A stretch of 64,000 nt of DNA from contig NZ_CBCPJJ010000005.1 in NCBI RefSeq assembly GCF_965118895.1, positions 62,001-126,000 on the forward strand, read 5' to 3'. This DNA comes from Rahnella inusitata_A (lineage in GTDB: Bacteria; Pseudomonadota; Gammaproteobacteria; Enterobacterales; Enterobacteriaceae). A model generated the notes under the pieces. It was not told the origin of the DNA. It was given only the letters and a program-made list of their open reading frames with translations, and did no database searches. Both the position numbers and the translations under genes were made by a program. This document shows positions 24,654 through 33,111 of this stretch, one piece after another; position 1 is the first letter of the stretch; each line of letters begins with the position of its first letter.

Positions 24654-24842
24654 AGTTAATACCCTTAATACGTTGCATTAAAAACAGAAATACGGATCTT
24701 CAGCGTGGATTAATTATATGCCAGTCGGAAACTGACATATAAAGAGTAGTGCTGACTTGATTATATAACGATTAAAATAACAACATATTTCATCATAAAC
24801 TCTGTGTGATGCTGGCTGTGTGGTTAATTAAATAACTCATTT

Positions 24843-25799
24843 TTATTGACAGGTTTCTACGGCCTTGAGTGAAGATATAATATGATTAACGCCGCGAATT
24901 TTGGTGGTGCGTGTGACAAAGTTTGCGTATGTTTTTAATGTTTCATGATGAATGTCATCAGGTAAGGGGAAGATAACTAATTTGCTGTGACGTTTATCAA
25001 TAAAATATTCTGCGACTTTGGTGGGGAATATGGCGATCATATCACTGCGTTCAATAGCGGCAATGATGCCATTGAGTGAGGACGAGTTATAAACCACTTT
25101 TCTCATATTGTTTTTATTATTTTGTACATGCTGGTTACTGACTGAAATCAGTTTCTTTGCCTGACTTTCACTGTGGCAATAGACAGCATGAGGTAACGTA
25201 TAATAATGTGAAAGTGTAAAGTTTTTTTGTGAAGCCAGTAAGCTGGTGTCGCTGCACACCACCACGAAATCATCGACGGAGTCAATTTCGACGGAAGTAA
25301 TACTGCTGTGATGCAACGGGAAATTACTCAGAACAATATTATTGCCAGACTGCAAAAGGTTTCTCACGCATTCATCATGGTTAAAGAGGGTTGCATTGGT
25401 GAAAGCGAACAGAGTTTCCTGTAAATCATCTTGTTGATGCAGACGTTGAAAATAAAAACTTTCGATCAAATCGGAACACATGACTCTGACAGAGGACACT
25501 GTTTTTTCGTGATTTTTGGCCTTGTGCACCACATCATCAATAATGCACATGGCATGTGAAAAAGATTCATGAATATCCAGCGCGGTTTGTGTGGGTTTCA
25601 TCCCCTGAGCCGTACGGATAAAAAGTTCAACGCCTATGTAGCGTTGCAGCTTATTAATCGAGAGGCTCACCGCAGAGACCGAAAGTTCCAGTTTATCGGC
25701 AGCGCGGGAAAGGCTACCGGAAACAATCACTTCATTCATTATCTTGATCAGATTATAATCAAATTCATTTATCTTTTCGTAATTCATTACTTTTCTCAT
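24843..25799 (-). CDS. LysR-type regulator of the chitinase locus
   Basis: A 318-residue LysR-family regulator. N-terminal winged HTH: DYNLIKIMNEVIVSGSLSRAADKLELSVSAVSLSINKLQRYIGVELFIRTAQGMKPT, divergent from common LysR proteins but with the usual S/A pattern of the recognition helix. The effector domain (about 100-318) is AT-rich at DNA level. It lies inside the chitinase locus, 189 bp before the GH19 gene on the same strand, so it is the likely transcriptional regulator. ChiR of Serratia marcescens is a LysR regulator of chitinases, which makes the role plausible; direct orthology is not claimed. An alternative start lies at 25787. Confidence 0.78.
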   Translation of the reverse strand: MRKVMNYEKINEFDYNLIKIMNEVIVSGSLSRAADKLELSVSAVSLSINKLQRYIGVELFIRTAQGMKPTQTALDIHESFSHAMCIIDDVVHKAKNHEKTVSSVRVMCSDLIESFYFQRLHQQDDLQETLFAFTNATLFNHDECVRNLLQSGNNIVLSNFPLHHSSITSVEIDSVDDFVVVCSDTSLLASQKNFTLSHYYTLPHAVYCHSESQAKKLISVSNQHVQNNKNNMRKVVYNSSSLNGIIAAIERSDMIAIFPTKVAEYFIDKRHSKLVIFPLPDDIHHETLKTYANFVTRTTKIRGVNHIISSLKAVETCQ

Positions 25800-25984
25800 A
25801 ACACAGACAGGGAGCCAGCATCATTCACATTGTGACGCTATAAATAAAGTAAAAAAATCTCAAAATATCATGGCATTGCTTTAATTTGATAACTGTGTTG
25901 AATAATTAATTAGCAGGTGAAACCCTTTTTACATCACAAGTGAAAGTCTGTGACTGCGATTATTAATATAAGGAATACTTATGT

Positions 25985-26536
25985 TTATGTGTTGCTCAGA
26001 CGAACCCGGCCTTTCATCCAGCCATAGATAAAAGATTCATTACTGGCTTTATTCTCTGCTAAATCCAGATAGCGTTGTCCCTGACTGCAATTGAGTGAGG
26101 TGACAAGCACGGCATCACCTTCCTGGCCGCGTACTTTGAGAAAAGCAGATAACGCATCGAGGGTGAGTGGTCCTATTTTCCCGTCTACGCTAATGTCAGG
26201 ATAATAGCGAGCTTGTTGATTGTAGGCATTGAGCCAGCGCTGTAACCACTTAATTCCAACGGACGGTCCCATATTGGTTCCTGTATCACATAGCTCAAGT
26301 GCCAGTGCCGGAGAGAGTGCATTGACTTTGTCAAATCCTGGCTGATACCAGTAATTTTTCTCAAGTATGGCGTAAGCCTGATCGCGGGTAAAATCTTTCA
26401 TATCTCCGCTATAGCCATTCTCCCTCGCCGTTTTTTCAGTGATCCCCCAATGGGTAGCACCGCCCGGGTCGTCGGGGTGATTGACATAAGCACCTTCGTT
26501 TTCCAGTACTGCCTCTATCACGGGATTAGTCGACAT
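25985..26536 (-). CDS. GH108 muramidase (endolysin / TtsA-like secretion protein)
   Basis: A 183-residue peptidoglycan hydrolase of glycoside hydrolase family 108. The diagnostic N-terminal block is VLENEGAYVNHPDDPGGATHWGITEKTAREN, where the Glu in ENEG is the catalytic residue. The C-terminal PG-binding-type region begins near YPDISVDGKIGPLTLDALSAFL. There is no signal peptide, so it needs a holin or similar to reach the wall. Relatives include phage endolysins and TtsA of Salmonella Typhi, which frees typhoid toxin. It follows the membrane regulator gene by 20 bp on the same strand and lies between the two chitinase genes, which suggests use in chitinase release and not prophage lysis. Confidence 0.9.
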   Translation of the reverse strand: MSTNPVIEAVLENEGAYVNHPDDPGGATHWGITEKTARENGYSGDMKDFTRDQAYAILEKNYWYQPGFDKVNALSPALALELCDTGTNMGPSVGIKWLQRWLNAYNQQARYYPDISVDGKIGPLTLDALSAFLKVRGQEGDAVLVTSLNCSQGQRYLDLAENKASNESFIYGWMKGRVRLSNT

Positions 26537-26555
26537 GGTCAGGCCCTCGGTAGTG

Positions 26556-26996
26556 TCAGATTGTCAGAGCCAGATATGCACCCACGCCAATTAAAAGCAG
26601 GGAAGCGATCAGGCTTAATAACAGTGGTTTATAAGATAATTTGCGTTTGGGGATCTTTTCCTGAATAACATCAATGCTTACCGACGTATTTACCCGAATT
26701 CCAGATTTAGGCACGGTGATAAACAATTCATCCAATCCTAAGGTTTTAAGATCACGACGAATTAAATACAGCGTTTGGGTCAAACTGGCATCGCTGGTAA
26801 AAGTACTTCTCGCTCCCCATAACGCATAGGATATCGCCGATTTCTCGATAACTTCATCTTTAGCATGTTCAATGATAAAGCTTAGGCAGCGGGATCTCAT
26901 TGTTGTCAGTTTAATATTCATACCGTTATTTAGAGTCTTGAGTTCTTTGGTTCCTTCATTGAATACATATTGACCATTAATAAGATAAACACTCAT
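26556..26996 (-). CDS. Small ToxR/CadC-like membrane-anchored winged-helix regulator
   Basis: A 146-residue protein. Residues about 5-110 form an OmpR/PhoB-type winged helix as in ToxR and CadC: YLINGQYVFNEGTKEL, MRSRCLSFIIEHAKDEVIEKSAISYALWG, SLTQTLYLIRRDLKTLGL, FITVPKSGIRVNT. A single transmembrane helix follows near the C-terminus (LLLSLIASLLLIGVGAYLALTI) with almost nothing after it, so it lacks a periplasmic sensor domain. Start at 26996 (MSVYLINGQ, GGAGAG upstream) matches family starts; the frame extends to a TTG at 27092. It is in one transcript with the GH108 gene and divergent from the GH18 chitinase. Confidence 0.8.
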   Translation of the reverse strand: MSVYLINGQYVFNEGTKELKTLNNGMNIKLTTMRSRCLSFIIEHAKDEVIEKSAISYALWGARSTFTSDASLTQTLYLIRRDLKTLGLDELFITVPKSGIRVNTSVSIDVIQEKIPKRKLSYKPLLLSLIASLLLIGVGAYLALTI

Positions 26997-27508
26997 CTTT
27001 AAACTCTCTCCACACCGGTGATTGAAAATATCAGAAGTCCACTTTTCGATAGGATTTATCGTATATGGTTTTTTAAAATTCACCATGCTCAATCAGATTA
27101 TTATGAGTAATTTTAGATAAGTTGTGATCTGTTATAAGAAATGATGCCCATTTTGAGTGAGGCTAAAAATAGTTTTTAGTTTTACTCAAAACTGAAATAA
27201 TAAAAGATGTAATAATTCAAGTTAAGTCGCGTGCTTTATTAACATCATTTGTCTCACTACAGAGTCACTGCTATCTCAGTCAGTCTGATCTTCTATGTTG
27301 ATGATTTAATCAACAATTCCCGGTCTTATTCACCCTTTTCGCTATTTACAGCACCCTCAGATTTAGAATTGATATTCATCAATGTCATATCATTGCCGTC
27401 ATAAATATTTTTGCTGAATGATGATTTGAGAGAAATAGCATCCTCTCCAATTATAGACCCAACAGCACGACGCTGTTAGACCCTTAACTTTTTATTCAGG
27501 AAACTTAT
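26997..27508. other. 512-bp divergent regulatory region with two related dyads
   Basis: The region lies between the ToxR-like gene (minus) and the GH18 chitinase (plus). Two dyads share TTGAT/ATCAA half sites: TGTTGAT-N6-ATCAACA at 27296-27315 and ATTGAT-N4-ATCAAT at 27368-27383. They are candidate binding sites for the LysR or ToxR-like regulator of the locus. The rest is AT-rich with no supported gene. Confidence 0.5.
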
Positions 27509-29578
27509 ATGACAACCAGTAAATTGATCCAGACTGATTCCCTGACTGACAAATCTTATAAAGCAGACGGCTTTGATGCGTCCAAAGATACAGCGAAATA
27601 CAGTTATACCTCTGCCCGCGTCGCTAAACCGGTTTACAACAAGTATGACACCACCAACAAACCGAAAGTCTTCGGTTACTACACCGACTGGTCACAGTAC
27701 GACAGCCGTCAGACCGATGGCGATGACACACCCGCAAACCGCGGCCGCGGATATGATTTAGCCAACGTCAGCCCGACGGCGTACGACAAAATCATTCTCG
27801 GCTTCCTGGGCATCGTTGGCGATACCACCGGTGAGAAAGCGGACGTTATTGCTCGCGCAGCCACCAGTTTACTTAAAGTGAACAACGAACCGACTTTCCT
27901 GGATCCGTGGGGCGACTTCCATACCAGCACCAACGTGGGCCTGGCCGATTCCGGCTGGGTGGAAATGGACGTGAATTCCGCTACACAGGCGACGGTAAAA
28001 GGTATCGTCGGTGGTCTGCGTGATTTACAAGCGAAAGCCAAAACGCTGGGCCATACGCTGGCGCTGTCGATGAGTATCGGTGGCTGGACCATGAGCAGCG
28101 GGTTCCATAACATGTCGCAAACTGCCGCAGGTCGCAGCACCTTTGCAAAGGGCGTGGCGAAACTGTTCACCCGTTTCCCGATGTTCTCCGAAGTGGATAT
28201 CGACTGGGAATATCCGGGCAACGCCGGTAACAACAATGCGTACAGCGATACAGATGGTGCGAACTATGCATTATTGCTGGCTGAAATCACCAAAGAGCTG
28301 AAAGCCATTAAGCGTACTGACGTTAAAATCAGTATCGCCAGCTCCGCCGTGGTGGCGATTCTGGAAAAATCCGATGTCTCTACGTTGCTCAAAAATGGTC
28401 TGTACAGCATCAACGTCATGACTTATGACTTCTACGGTACGCCGTGGGCGGAGCAACTGGATCACCACACTAACCTGCATGCACTGGTAGAAGGCGGCTG
28501 GGGCGTGGACACAATCGTCGATTATCTGCTGGCGAAAGGCTTCCCGGCTGATCGTATCAACGTGGGTTATGCCGGTTATTCACGTAACGGCCAGAACGCG
28601 GTACTGGAAAGCTACTCTCCGCTGAAAGGGACGTACACCCCAACGGCAAATGCAGAAACGACCGGGACATTTGAAAGCGGTTGTAGCGAATGGTATGACC
28701 TGATCAATAACTATCTGGATCTGGAAAACCAGAAAGGCCGTAACGGGTTCAGCGTTTACACCGATCAGGTGGCCGATGCTGATTACCTTTACAACAAAGA
28801 CACCAAACTGTTCATGTCCCTCGACACGCCGCGCAGCGTCCGCGCCAAAGGGCAATATGTGGCGAAAAAAGGCCTTGGCGCACTGTTCACCTGGACTATC
28901 GATCAGGACAACGGCGTGCTGGTTAACGCCGCGCGTGAAGGTCTGGGCTGCACCGTGACTAATCAGGTCATCGATATGGCACCGTTCTACTTCGATGGTG
29001 TCAATATTTCGGGCGAAGTACCGGATGAGGATAAACCTTCGACTAACACTGCGCCGGTTGCTGACATTCAGCTGCAGGTCATCAGCGGTTCGAAAGTGCG
29101 TCTGAGCGGTGCCGCGTCAAGCGATGCTGACAACGATTCCCTGACCTACAAATGGAGCGTTCCAGCCGGAATTTCTCCGAGCAGCACTACGACATCGACT
29201 ATTACCTTCATTGCGCCAACCGTAGTCAGCCGTGCAGAGTTCTCATTCTCTCTGACGGTTACGGATTCTAAGGACGCGTCTTCCGTTGCCAAACAGTACA
29301 CGCTGGTGGTGTTTGGTGAAGAAGTCGTGGAGCCGGTTGTAGATCCGGTTGTCGACCCGGTAGTTGACCCTGTTGTAGATCCTGTGGTTGACCCGGTTGT
29401 CGATCCCGTTGTCGATCCGGTTGGCAAATATGACGAGTGGGTCTCCAGTAAGGTGTACAACACTGGTGATAAAGTCAGCCATAAAGGGAAAGACTACCAG
29501 GCTAACTACTGGACTCAGGGTAACGAACCGGGCGATGCCCAGTTCACTGGTGAATGGGCGCAGTGGAAATTACTTTAA
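27509..29578 (+). CDS. GH18 chitinase with PKD and CBM5/12 domains, no Sec signal
   Basis: A 689-residue chitinase. The N-terminus (MTTSKLIQTDSLTDKSYKAD) has no signal peptide. The GH18 barrel runs from about residue 52 (KVFGYYTDWSQYD) to about 480. The substrate strand SMSIGGWTMS and the catalytic DIDWE (D230, D232, acid E234) are intact, and WTIDQDNG is near its end. A PKD-like domain (about 515-605), a linker of seven VVDP repeats and a CBM5/12 module (YDEWVSSKVYNTGDKV ... ANYWTQGNEPG) follow. Absence of a signal fits release by a holin/endolysin route. GH18 chitinases of the Yersinia entomophaga toxin complex have a similar barrel. Confidence 0.93.
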   Translation: MTTSKLIQTDSLTDKSYKADGFDASKDTAKYSYTSARVAKPVYNKYDTTNKPKVFGYYTDWSQYDSRQTDGDDTPANRGRGYDLANVSPTAYDKIILGFLGIVGDTTGEKADVIARAATSLLKVNNEPTFLDPWGDFHTSTNVGLADSGWVEMDVNSATQATVKGIVGGLRDLQAKAKTLGHTLALSMSIGGWTMSSGFHNMSQTAAGRSTFAKGVAKLFTRFPMFSEVDIDWEYPGNAGNNNAYSDTDGANYALLLAEITKELKAIKRTDVKISIASSAVVAILEKSDVSTLLKNGLYSINVMTYDFYGTPWAEQLDHHTNLHALVEGGWGVDTIVDYLLAKGFPADRINVGYAGYSRNGQNAVLESYSPLKGTYTPTANAETTGTFESGCSEWYDLINNYLDLENQKGRNGFSVYTDQVADADYLYNKDTKLFMSLDTPRSVRAKGQYVAKKGLGALFTWTIDQDNGVLVNAAREGLGCTVTNQVIDMAPFYFDGVNISGEVPDEDKPSTNTAPVADIQLQVISGSKVRLSGAASSDADNDSLTYKWSVPAGISPSSTTTSTITFIAPTVVSRAEFSFSLTVTDSKDASSVAKQYTLVVFGEEVVEPVVDPVVDPVVDPVVDPVVDPVVDPVVDPVGKYDEWVSSKVYNTGDKVSHKGKDYQANYWTQGNEPGDAQFTGEWAQWKLL
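29336..29419 (+). repeat. Seven 12-bp tandem repeats coding for VVDP
   Basis: Seven in-frame units of the form GTN-GTN-GAY-CCN encode the VVDP linker between the PKD and CBM domains of the GH18 chitinase. Third positions vary between units, so the array is not a recent perfect expansion, but its length could change by slippage. Confidence 0.9.
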
Positions 29579-29632
29579 CAGTTCGATGCAATATCCCTGA
29601 GGTTAAGGCCTCATGATATTGAAAGCACAAAG

Positions 29633-29662
29633 CGGGACACTTTCTGGTGTCCCGTTTTTTTT
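29633..29662 (+). terminator. Terminator of the GH18 chitinase gene
   Basis: Stem CGGGACAC (29633-29640) with GTGTCCCG (29647-29654), 6-base loop, followed by eight T (29655-29662). Confidence 0.85.
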
Positions 29663-29775
29663 GGGTCCGATTTCAGGATAACAGCGCGAAGAAAAGGGCT
29701 TACCGGCGCGCATAGGCAGGCGCAGGGCGAATCTGAATACGTGGAGTGGGAGGGCAGAAGAGCCGAAATTCAGGC

Positions 29776-29811
29776 AAAAAAATCCCCCGGGAGAGGTTTC
29801 TCGCCGGGGGA
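29776..29811 (-). terminator. Terminator of the holin gene
   Basis: Stem TCCCCCGG (29783-29790) with CCGGGGGA (29804-29811). On the minus strand it is followed by seven T. It begins 5 bp beyond the holin stop. Confidence 0.8.
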
Positions 29812-29815
29812 AATG

Positions 29816-30187
29816 TTATTCAGAGGTCTTTGGGGTTTTCTCTGTTTCTGCATCCTTAGGGCCGGGAGCGAAAGTATCAATCATCGCGGCAATTTTCTTA
29901 CCCAGCAACGTGATGATAGGCCCCGCAAAGACACCTCCCAGACCGGCGATGACCAGCAATCGGTCATCGTTGGCATTACGTGAAAGAACAAAAATACTCA
30001 ATATCATGCCGCTGAAACAGGAGACGATAATTTGCATCAGACAAGCTTCGAGCTCCTCCATAAACGGTTTTTTCTGCCTTAGCATGATGTAACGGACTAT
30101 CCCGCCCCATGCTGACATTCCTATTACTGAAAAGACGATACCGTGCTCCATCGTAACGATGTCTCTGGCATGTGCTGCACCAATCAT
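29816..30187 (-). CDS. Holin-like small membrane protein of the chitinase locus
   Basis: A 123-residue protein with three hydrophobic segments: IVFSVIGMSAWGGIVRYIML, LMQIIVSCFSGMILSIFVL and LLVIAGLGGVFAGPIITLLG, with an acidic/basic hydrophilic tail (PGPKDAETEKTPKTSE). Size, topology and the tail fit phage holins of the LydA-like type. In this locus it would let the GH108 endolysin cross the inner membrane. The ATG at 30187 has TGAGGAAAGCGTC upstream. It points towards the GH18 gene, and each has its own terminator. Confidence 0.75.
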   Translation of the reverse strand: MIGAAHARDIVTMEHGIVFSVIGMSAWGGIVRYIMLRQKKPFMEELEACLMQIIVSCFSGMILSIFVLSRNANDDRLLVIAGLGGVFAGPIITLLGKKIAAMIDTFAPGPKDAETEKTPKTSE

Positions 30188-30371
30188 GACGCTTTCCTCA
30201 GAAGTAAAAATAAAGTGGGTATGATTAAAATATCACCAGAGGACGCGGGGCAAAAATCACAAGACAACACATTTTGGCATGAGCATTTTTAGTCAGACAG
30301 CGGGCAGAAAGTGAGAGTGATGATGGATTTCAACCGGATAGCGGTGTGATTTTTTTGTTCGAAATCCAGGG

Positions 30372-30403
30372 CTTTCTGCCCGTCTTGTGAGACGGGCAGA
30401 AAG
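30372..30403. terminator. Long hairpin downstream of ybdD
   Basis: A 14-bp perfect stem CTTTCTGCCCGTCT (30372-30385) with its complement (30390-30403) and a 4-base loop. It lies 19 bp beyond the ybdD stop. No clear T-run follows, so termination may be inefficient; it could also be an RNA-stabilising hairpin. Confidence 0.55.
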
Positions 30404-30421
30404 GGGCGGATCACTCAGGCG

Positions 30422-30727
30422 TTAACACGGGCATTTGCCCATCTTGCCGCCTTCGCTCGGGAATCGGGCCTCGAGACACCGGCGGTGAAAATCCCGCTCG
30501 GTCATGGGCTCGACACCGGGATGTCGCACTTTCATATGCTGCACGTAATTCTGGTAATCCTGCACGCCGACCATCAGCCGGAAACTTTGGGCGGTGCGCC
30601 GGATCGCCAGTTTCAGCCAGTCGGCAACGTTATGCGGTTTAGGTTCGACGATAAACAGCGGCTGGCAACGGATGATTCGCAGCGCAGCAGGCCGTGGCGT
30701 TTTAAACAGCGCGCGCGAATCAGACAT
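30422..30727 (-). CDS. ybdD: YbdD/YjiX-family small protein
   Basis: A 101-residue member of the YbdD/YjiX family, small proteins encoded downstream of CstA and BtsT transporters and required for their transport activity in E. coli. Characteristic stretch: FRLMVGVQDYQNYVQHMKVRHPGVEPMTERDFHRRCLEARF. The N-terminal extension of about 35 residues is longer than the E. coli protein. The ATG at 30727 overlaps the end of the transporter gene by 8 bp, so it is co-translated. The C-terminal CPC motif is noted without known function. Confidence 0.88.
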   Translation of the reverse strand: MSDSRALFKTPRPAALRIIRCQPLFIVEPKPHNVADWLKLAIRRTAQSFRLMVGVQDYQNYVQHMKVRHPGVEPMTERDFHRRCLEARFPSEGGKMGKCPC

Positions 30728-32804
30728 GGCGCACCTCACGGGTCGGGCGGCCTTCGCGGCGGTTGACCACGGCGGTTTCATGCACCGTCGGCGTGGCAGA
30801 TTTCAGCGCGCGGCGGATAACGAAGAACGACGACACCAGCATAGTCACGGCCACCAGCATGAAGAATCCGCACAGCACGGCGTTGATCTGATTGTTCAAC
30901 ACAATGGTGTGCATGTCGGCCAGCGTTTTGGCCGGTTTGATGATTTCGCCGCTGTCGATCCCCGCAGAGAATTTCTTCGCCTGCGCCAGGAAGCCAATCG
31001 ACGGTTTTTCGTGGAAAATCTTCTGCCAGCCAGCGGTCAACGAGGTGATGAAAAGCCAGACGGTCGGCAGAATGGTCACCCACGCATAACGCTGTTTCTT
31101 CATTTTGAACAGCACAACTGTACCGAGGATCAGCGCCATCGAGGCCAGCATCTGGTTACCGATACCGAACAGTGGCCACAGGGTGTTGATGCCGCCCAGC
31201 GGATCCACCACGCCCTGATAAACAAAGAAGCCCCAGCCTGCGACCGCCACCGTTGTTCCGGCAAAGGTGCCGAGCCATGAGCGGTTGTTGGCGAGAGAGG
31301 GCACAGCGACGCCCACCAGATCCTGCACCATAAAGCGGCAGGCACGGGTCCCGGCATCGACAGCGGTCAGGATGAACAGCGCTTCGAACAAGATTGCGAA
31401 GTGGTACCAGAACGCCATCATCGCGCGGCTGTTAAATACCTCGGTGATGATATGCGCCATGCCGACGGCGAAGGTCGGTGCGCCACCGGCGCGGGAGAGA
31501 ATCGACTGCTCGCCGACGTCTTTGGCGATTTGCGTCAGGATGTCCGGCGTGATGACAAAGCCCCAGCCGTTAATCACCTGCGACGCACTTTCCACCGTAG
31601 TGCCAATCAGCGCCGCGGGTGAGTTCATTGCAAAGTACACGCCCGGATCGATAACCGATGCACAAATCAGCGCCATGATGGCGACGAAAGATTCCATCAG
31701 CATTGCGCCGTAGCCGATAAAGCGGATGTGGCTTTCACGTTCAATCAGCTTCGGCGTGGTGCCGCTGGACACCAGCGCGTGGAAACCGGAGATGGAGCCG
31801 CAGGCGATAGTGATAAACAGGAACGGGAACAGGCTGCCGGAGAAGACCGGGCCGCTGCCGTCAATAAAGCGCGACACCGCAGGCATTTTCATTTCCGGCA
31901 TGGCAAAGACGATCCCCACCGCCAGCCCGGCGATGACGCCAATTTTCAGGAAAGTTGAGAGATAATCGCGCGGTGCCAGCAACAGCCAGACGGGCAGAAC
32001 CGAGGCGATAAAGCCGTAAATCACCAGCACCCAGGTCAGCGTCGTGCCGTGCAACGTAAAGAACGGTCCCCAGTAAGGATCTGCCGCAACGTTACCGCCG
32101 TAGATAATCGCCAGCATCATCAGCACGAAGCCAATCACTGAGACTTCGGCGATTTTTCCCGGACGCAGAAAACGCATGTAAACGCCCATAAACAGCGCGA
32201 TCGGAATGGTCGCGGCAATGGTGAACAACCCCCACGGGCTGTCGGCCAGCGCTTTTACCACCACCAGCGCCAGCGCCGACAGGATGATGATCTTCACGCC
32301 CAGCGCGCCGAGCATGGTGACCACACCGGCAAAATTGCCCAGTTCCTGCTTGGCCATTTCACCGAGCGAACGTCCGTCGCGGCGGGTGGAGATGAACAGG
32401 ATCAGGAAATCCTGCACTGCACCTGCCAGCATCACGCCGACCAAAATCCAGATTGTGCCCGGCAGGAAGCCCATCTGCGCGGCGAGGATCGGGCCGACTA
32501 ACGGCCCGGCACCGGCAATCGCGGCAAAGTGGTGGCCGAACAACACCCATTTGTTGGTCGGCACGTAATCGAGCCCGTCGTTGTGACGTTCGGCGGGGGT
32601 CATGCGTTTATCATCCAGTTCGAAGACTTTTTCAGCGATAAACAGGCTGTAAAAACGGTAAGCAATGCTGTAACAGGCGATGGCGGCAACCACCAGCCAG
32701 AGGGCGTTGACGTGTTCGCCACGGCTTAAAGCCAGCATGCAAAAAGCAAAGGCACCGATTAACGCCACCACCAGCCAGATAATTCCGGACTTGACGTTTT
32801 TCAT
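30720..32804 (-). CDS. cstA: CstA-family carbon-starvation / pyruvate transporter
   Basis: A 694-residue polytopic transporter of the CstA/BtsT family. Family blocks: NDGLDYVPTNKWVLFGHHFAAIAGAGPLVGPILAAQMG, QDFLILFISTRRDGRSLGEM, GSISGFHALVSSGTTPKLI and FWYHFAILFEALFILTAVDAGTR. CstA takes up peptides and pyruvate; BtsT is a pyruvate/proton symporter. I cannot separate the two by eye, so the symbol is tentative. The ATG at 32804 is preceded by AAGGAGTTGTAATC; the open frame extends to 32900 without family homology. It is followed by its ybdD partner. Confidence 0.9.
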   Translation of the reverse strand: MKNVKSGIIWLVVALIGAFAFCMLALSRGEHVNALWLVVAAIACYSIAYRFYSLFIAEKVFELDDKRMTPAERHNDGLDYVPTNKWVLFGHHFAAIAGAGPLVGPILAAQMGFLPGTIWILVGVMLAGAVQDFLILFISTRRDGRSLGEMAKQELGNFAGVVTMLGALGVKIIILSALALVVVKALADSPWGLFTIAATIPIALFMGVYMRFLRPGKIAEVSVIGFVLMMLAIIYGGNVAADPYWGPFFTLHGTTLTWVLVIYGFIASVLPVWLLLAPRDYLSTFLKIGVIAGLAVGIVFAMPEMKMPAVSRFIDGSGPVFSGSLFPFLFITIACGSISGFHALVSSGTTPKLIERESHIRFIGYGAMLMESFVAIMALICASVIDPGVYFAMNSPAALIGTTVESASQVINGWGFVITPDILTQIAKDVGEQSILSRAGGAPTFAVGMAHIITEVFNSRAMMAFWYHFAILFEALFILTAVDAGTRACRFMVQDLVGVAVPSLANNRSWLGTFAGTTVAVAGWGFFVYQGVVDPLGGINTLWPLFGIGNQMLASMALILGTVVLFKMKKQRYAWVTILPTVWLFITSLTAGWQKIFHEKPSIGFLAQAKKFSAGIDSGEIIKPAKTLADMHTIVLNNQINAVLCGFFMLVAVTMLVSSFFVIRRALKSATPTVHETAVVNRREGRPTREVRHV

Positions 32805-33111
32805 GATTACAACTCCTTGTGAGTGGTCCGGCGCAGGGCTGGCCACTTTTTTTTGCGAGAGTGTGATGTAGGGAGGTAAGTGTCGCCGGCAGATTTGCAC
32901 GTTACGACTTTGTTAAATTACTGGATGAAAATAATATTTTTGAACAGAAAAGTTTGAAGTTAAAGATGAAAATGTGATGCGGTTGACGGTTTGCGCCGAG
33001 ACGGCTGGTCGGATGACATCAAAGTTGTGGCGGAGCGGGGATAAAAGCAAAAAAAAACCGGCCTTAAGAAGGCCGGTCTGTGGGTAAACCTGTGAGTTAC
33101 AGTATCAGAAC
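32805..33111. other. 307-bp interval between cstA and spy, with the spy terminator
   Basis: The part next to cstA should contain its promoter. Isolated TGTGA half-sites are seen but no complete CRP palindrome. At 33047-33077 a 9-bp stem ACCGGCCTT/AAGGCCGGT is followed on the minus strand by a run of T, a good terminator for the spy-like gene. Confidence 0.6.

Noticed and set aside
29336..29419. CRISPR-like array
   Set aside because: Units are 12 bp, contiguous and coding, without spacers.
29146..29463. 105-codon minus-strand frame with Thr-Gly-Ser repeats opposite the GH18 gene
   Set aside because: It is the complement of the VVDP-coding repeats; the plus-strand frame is clearly the gene.
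22872..30187. Prophage remnant as explanation for endolysin and holin
   Set aside because: No capsid, tail, terminase, integrase or phage repressor genes; chitinases and their regulators are interleaved with the lysis genes.
32900..33000. CRP site upstream of cstA
   Set aside because: Only TGTGA half-sites are seen; no matching TCACA half at the correct distance.
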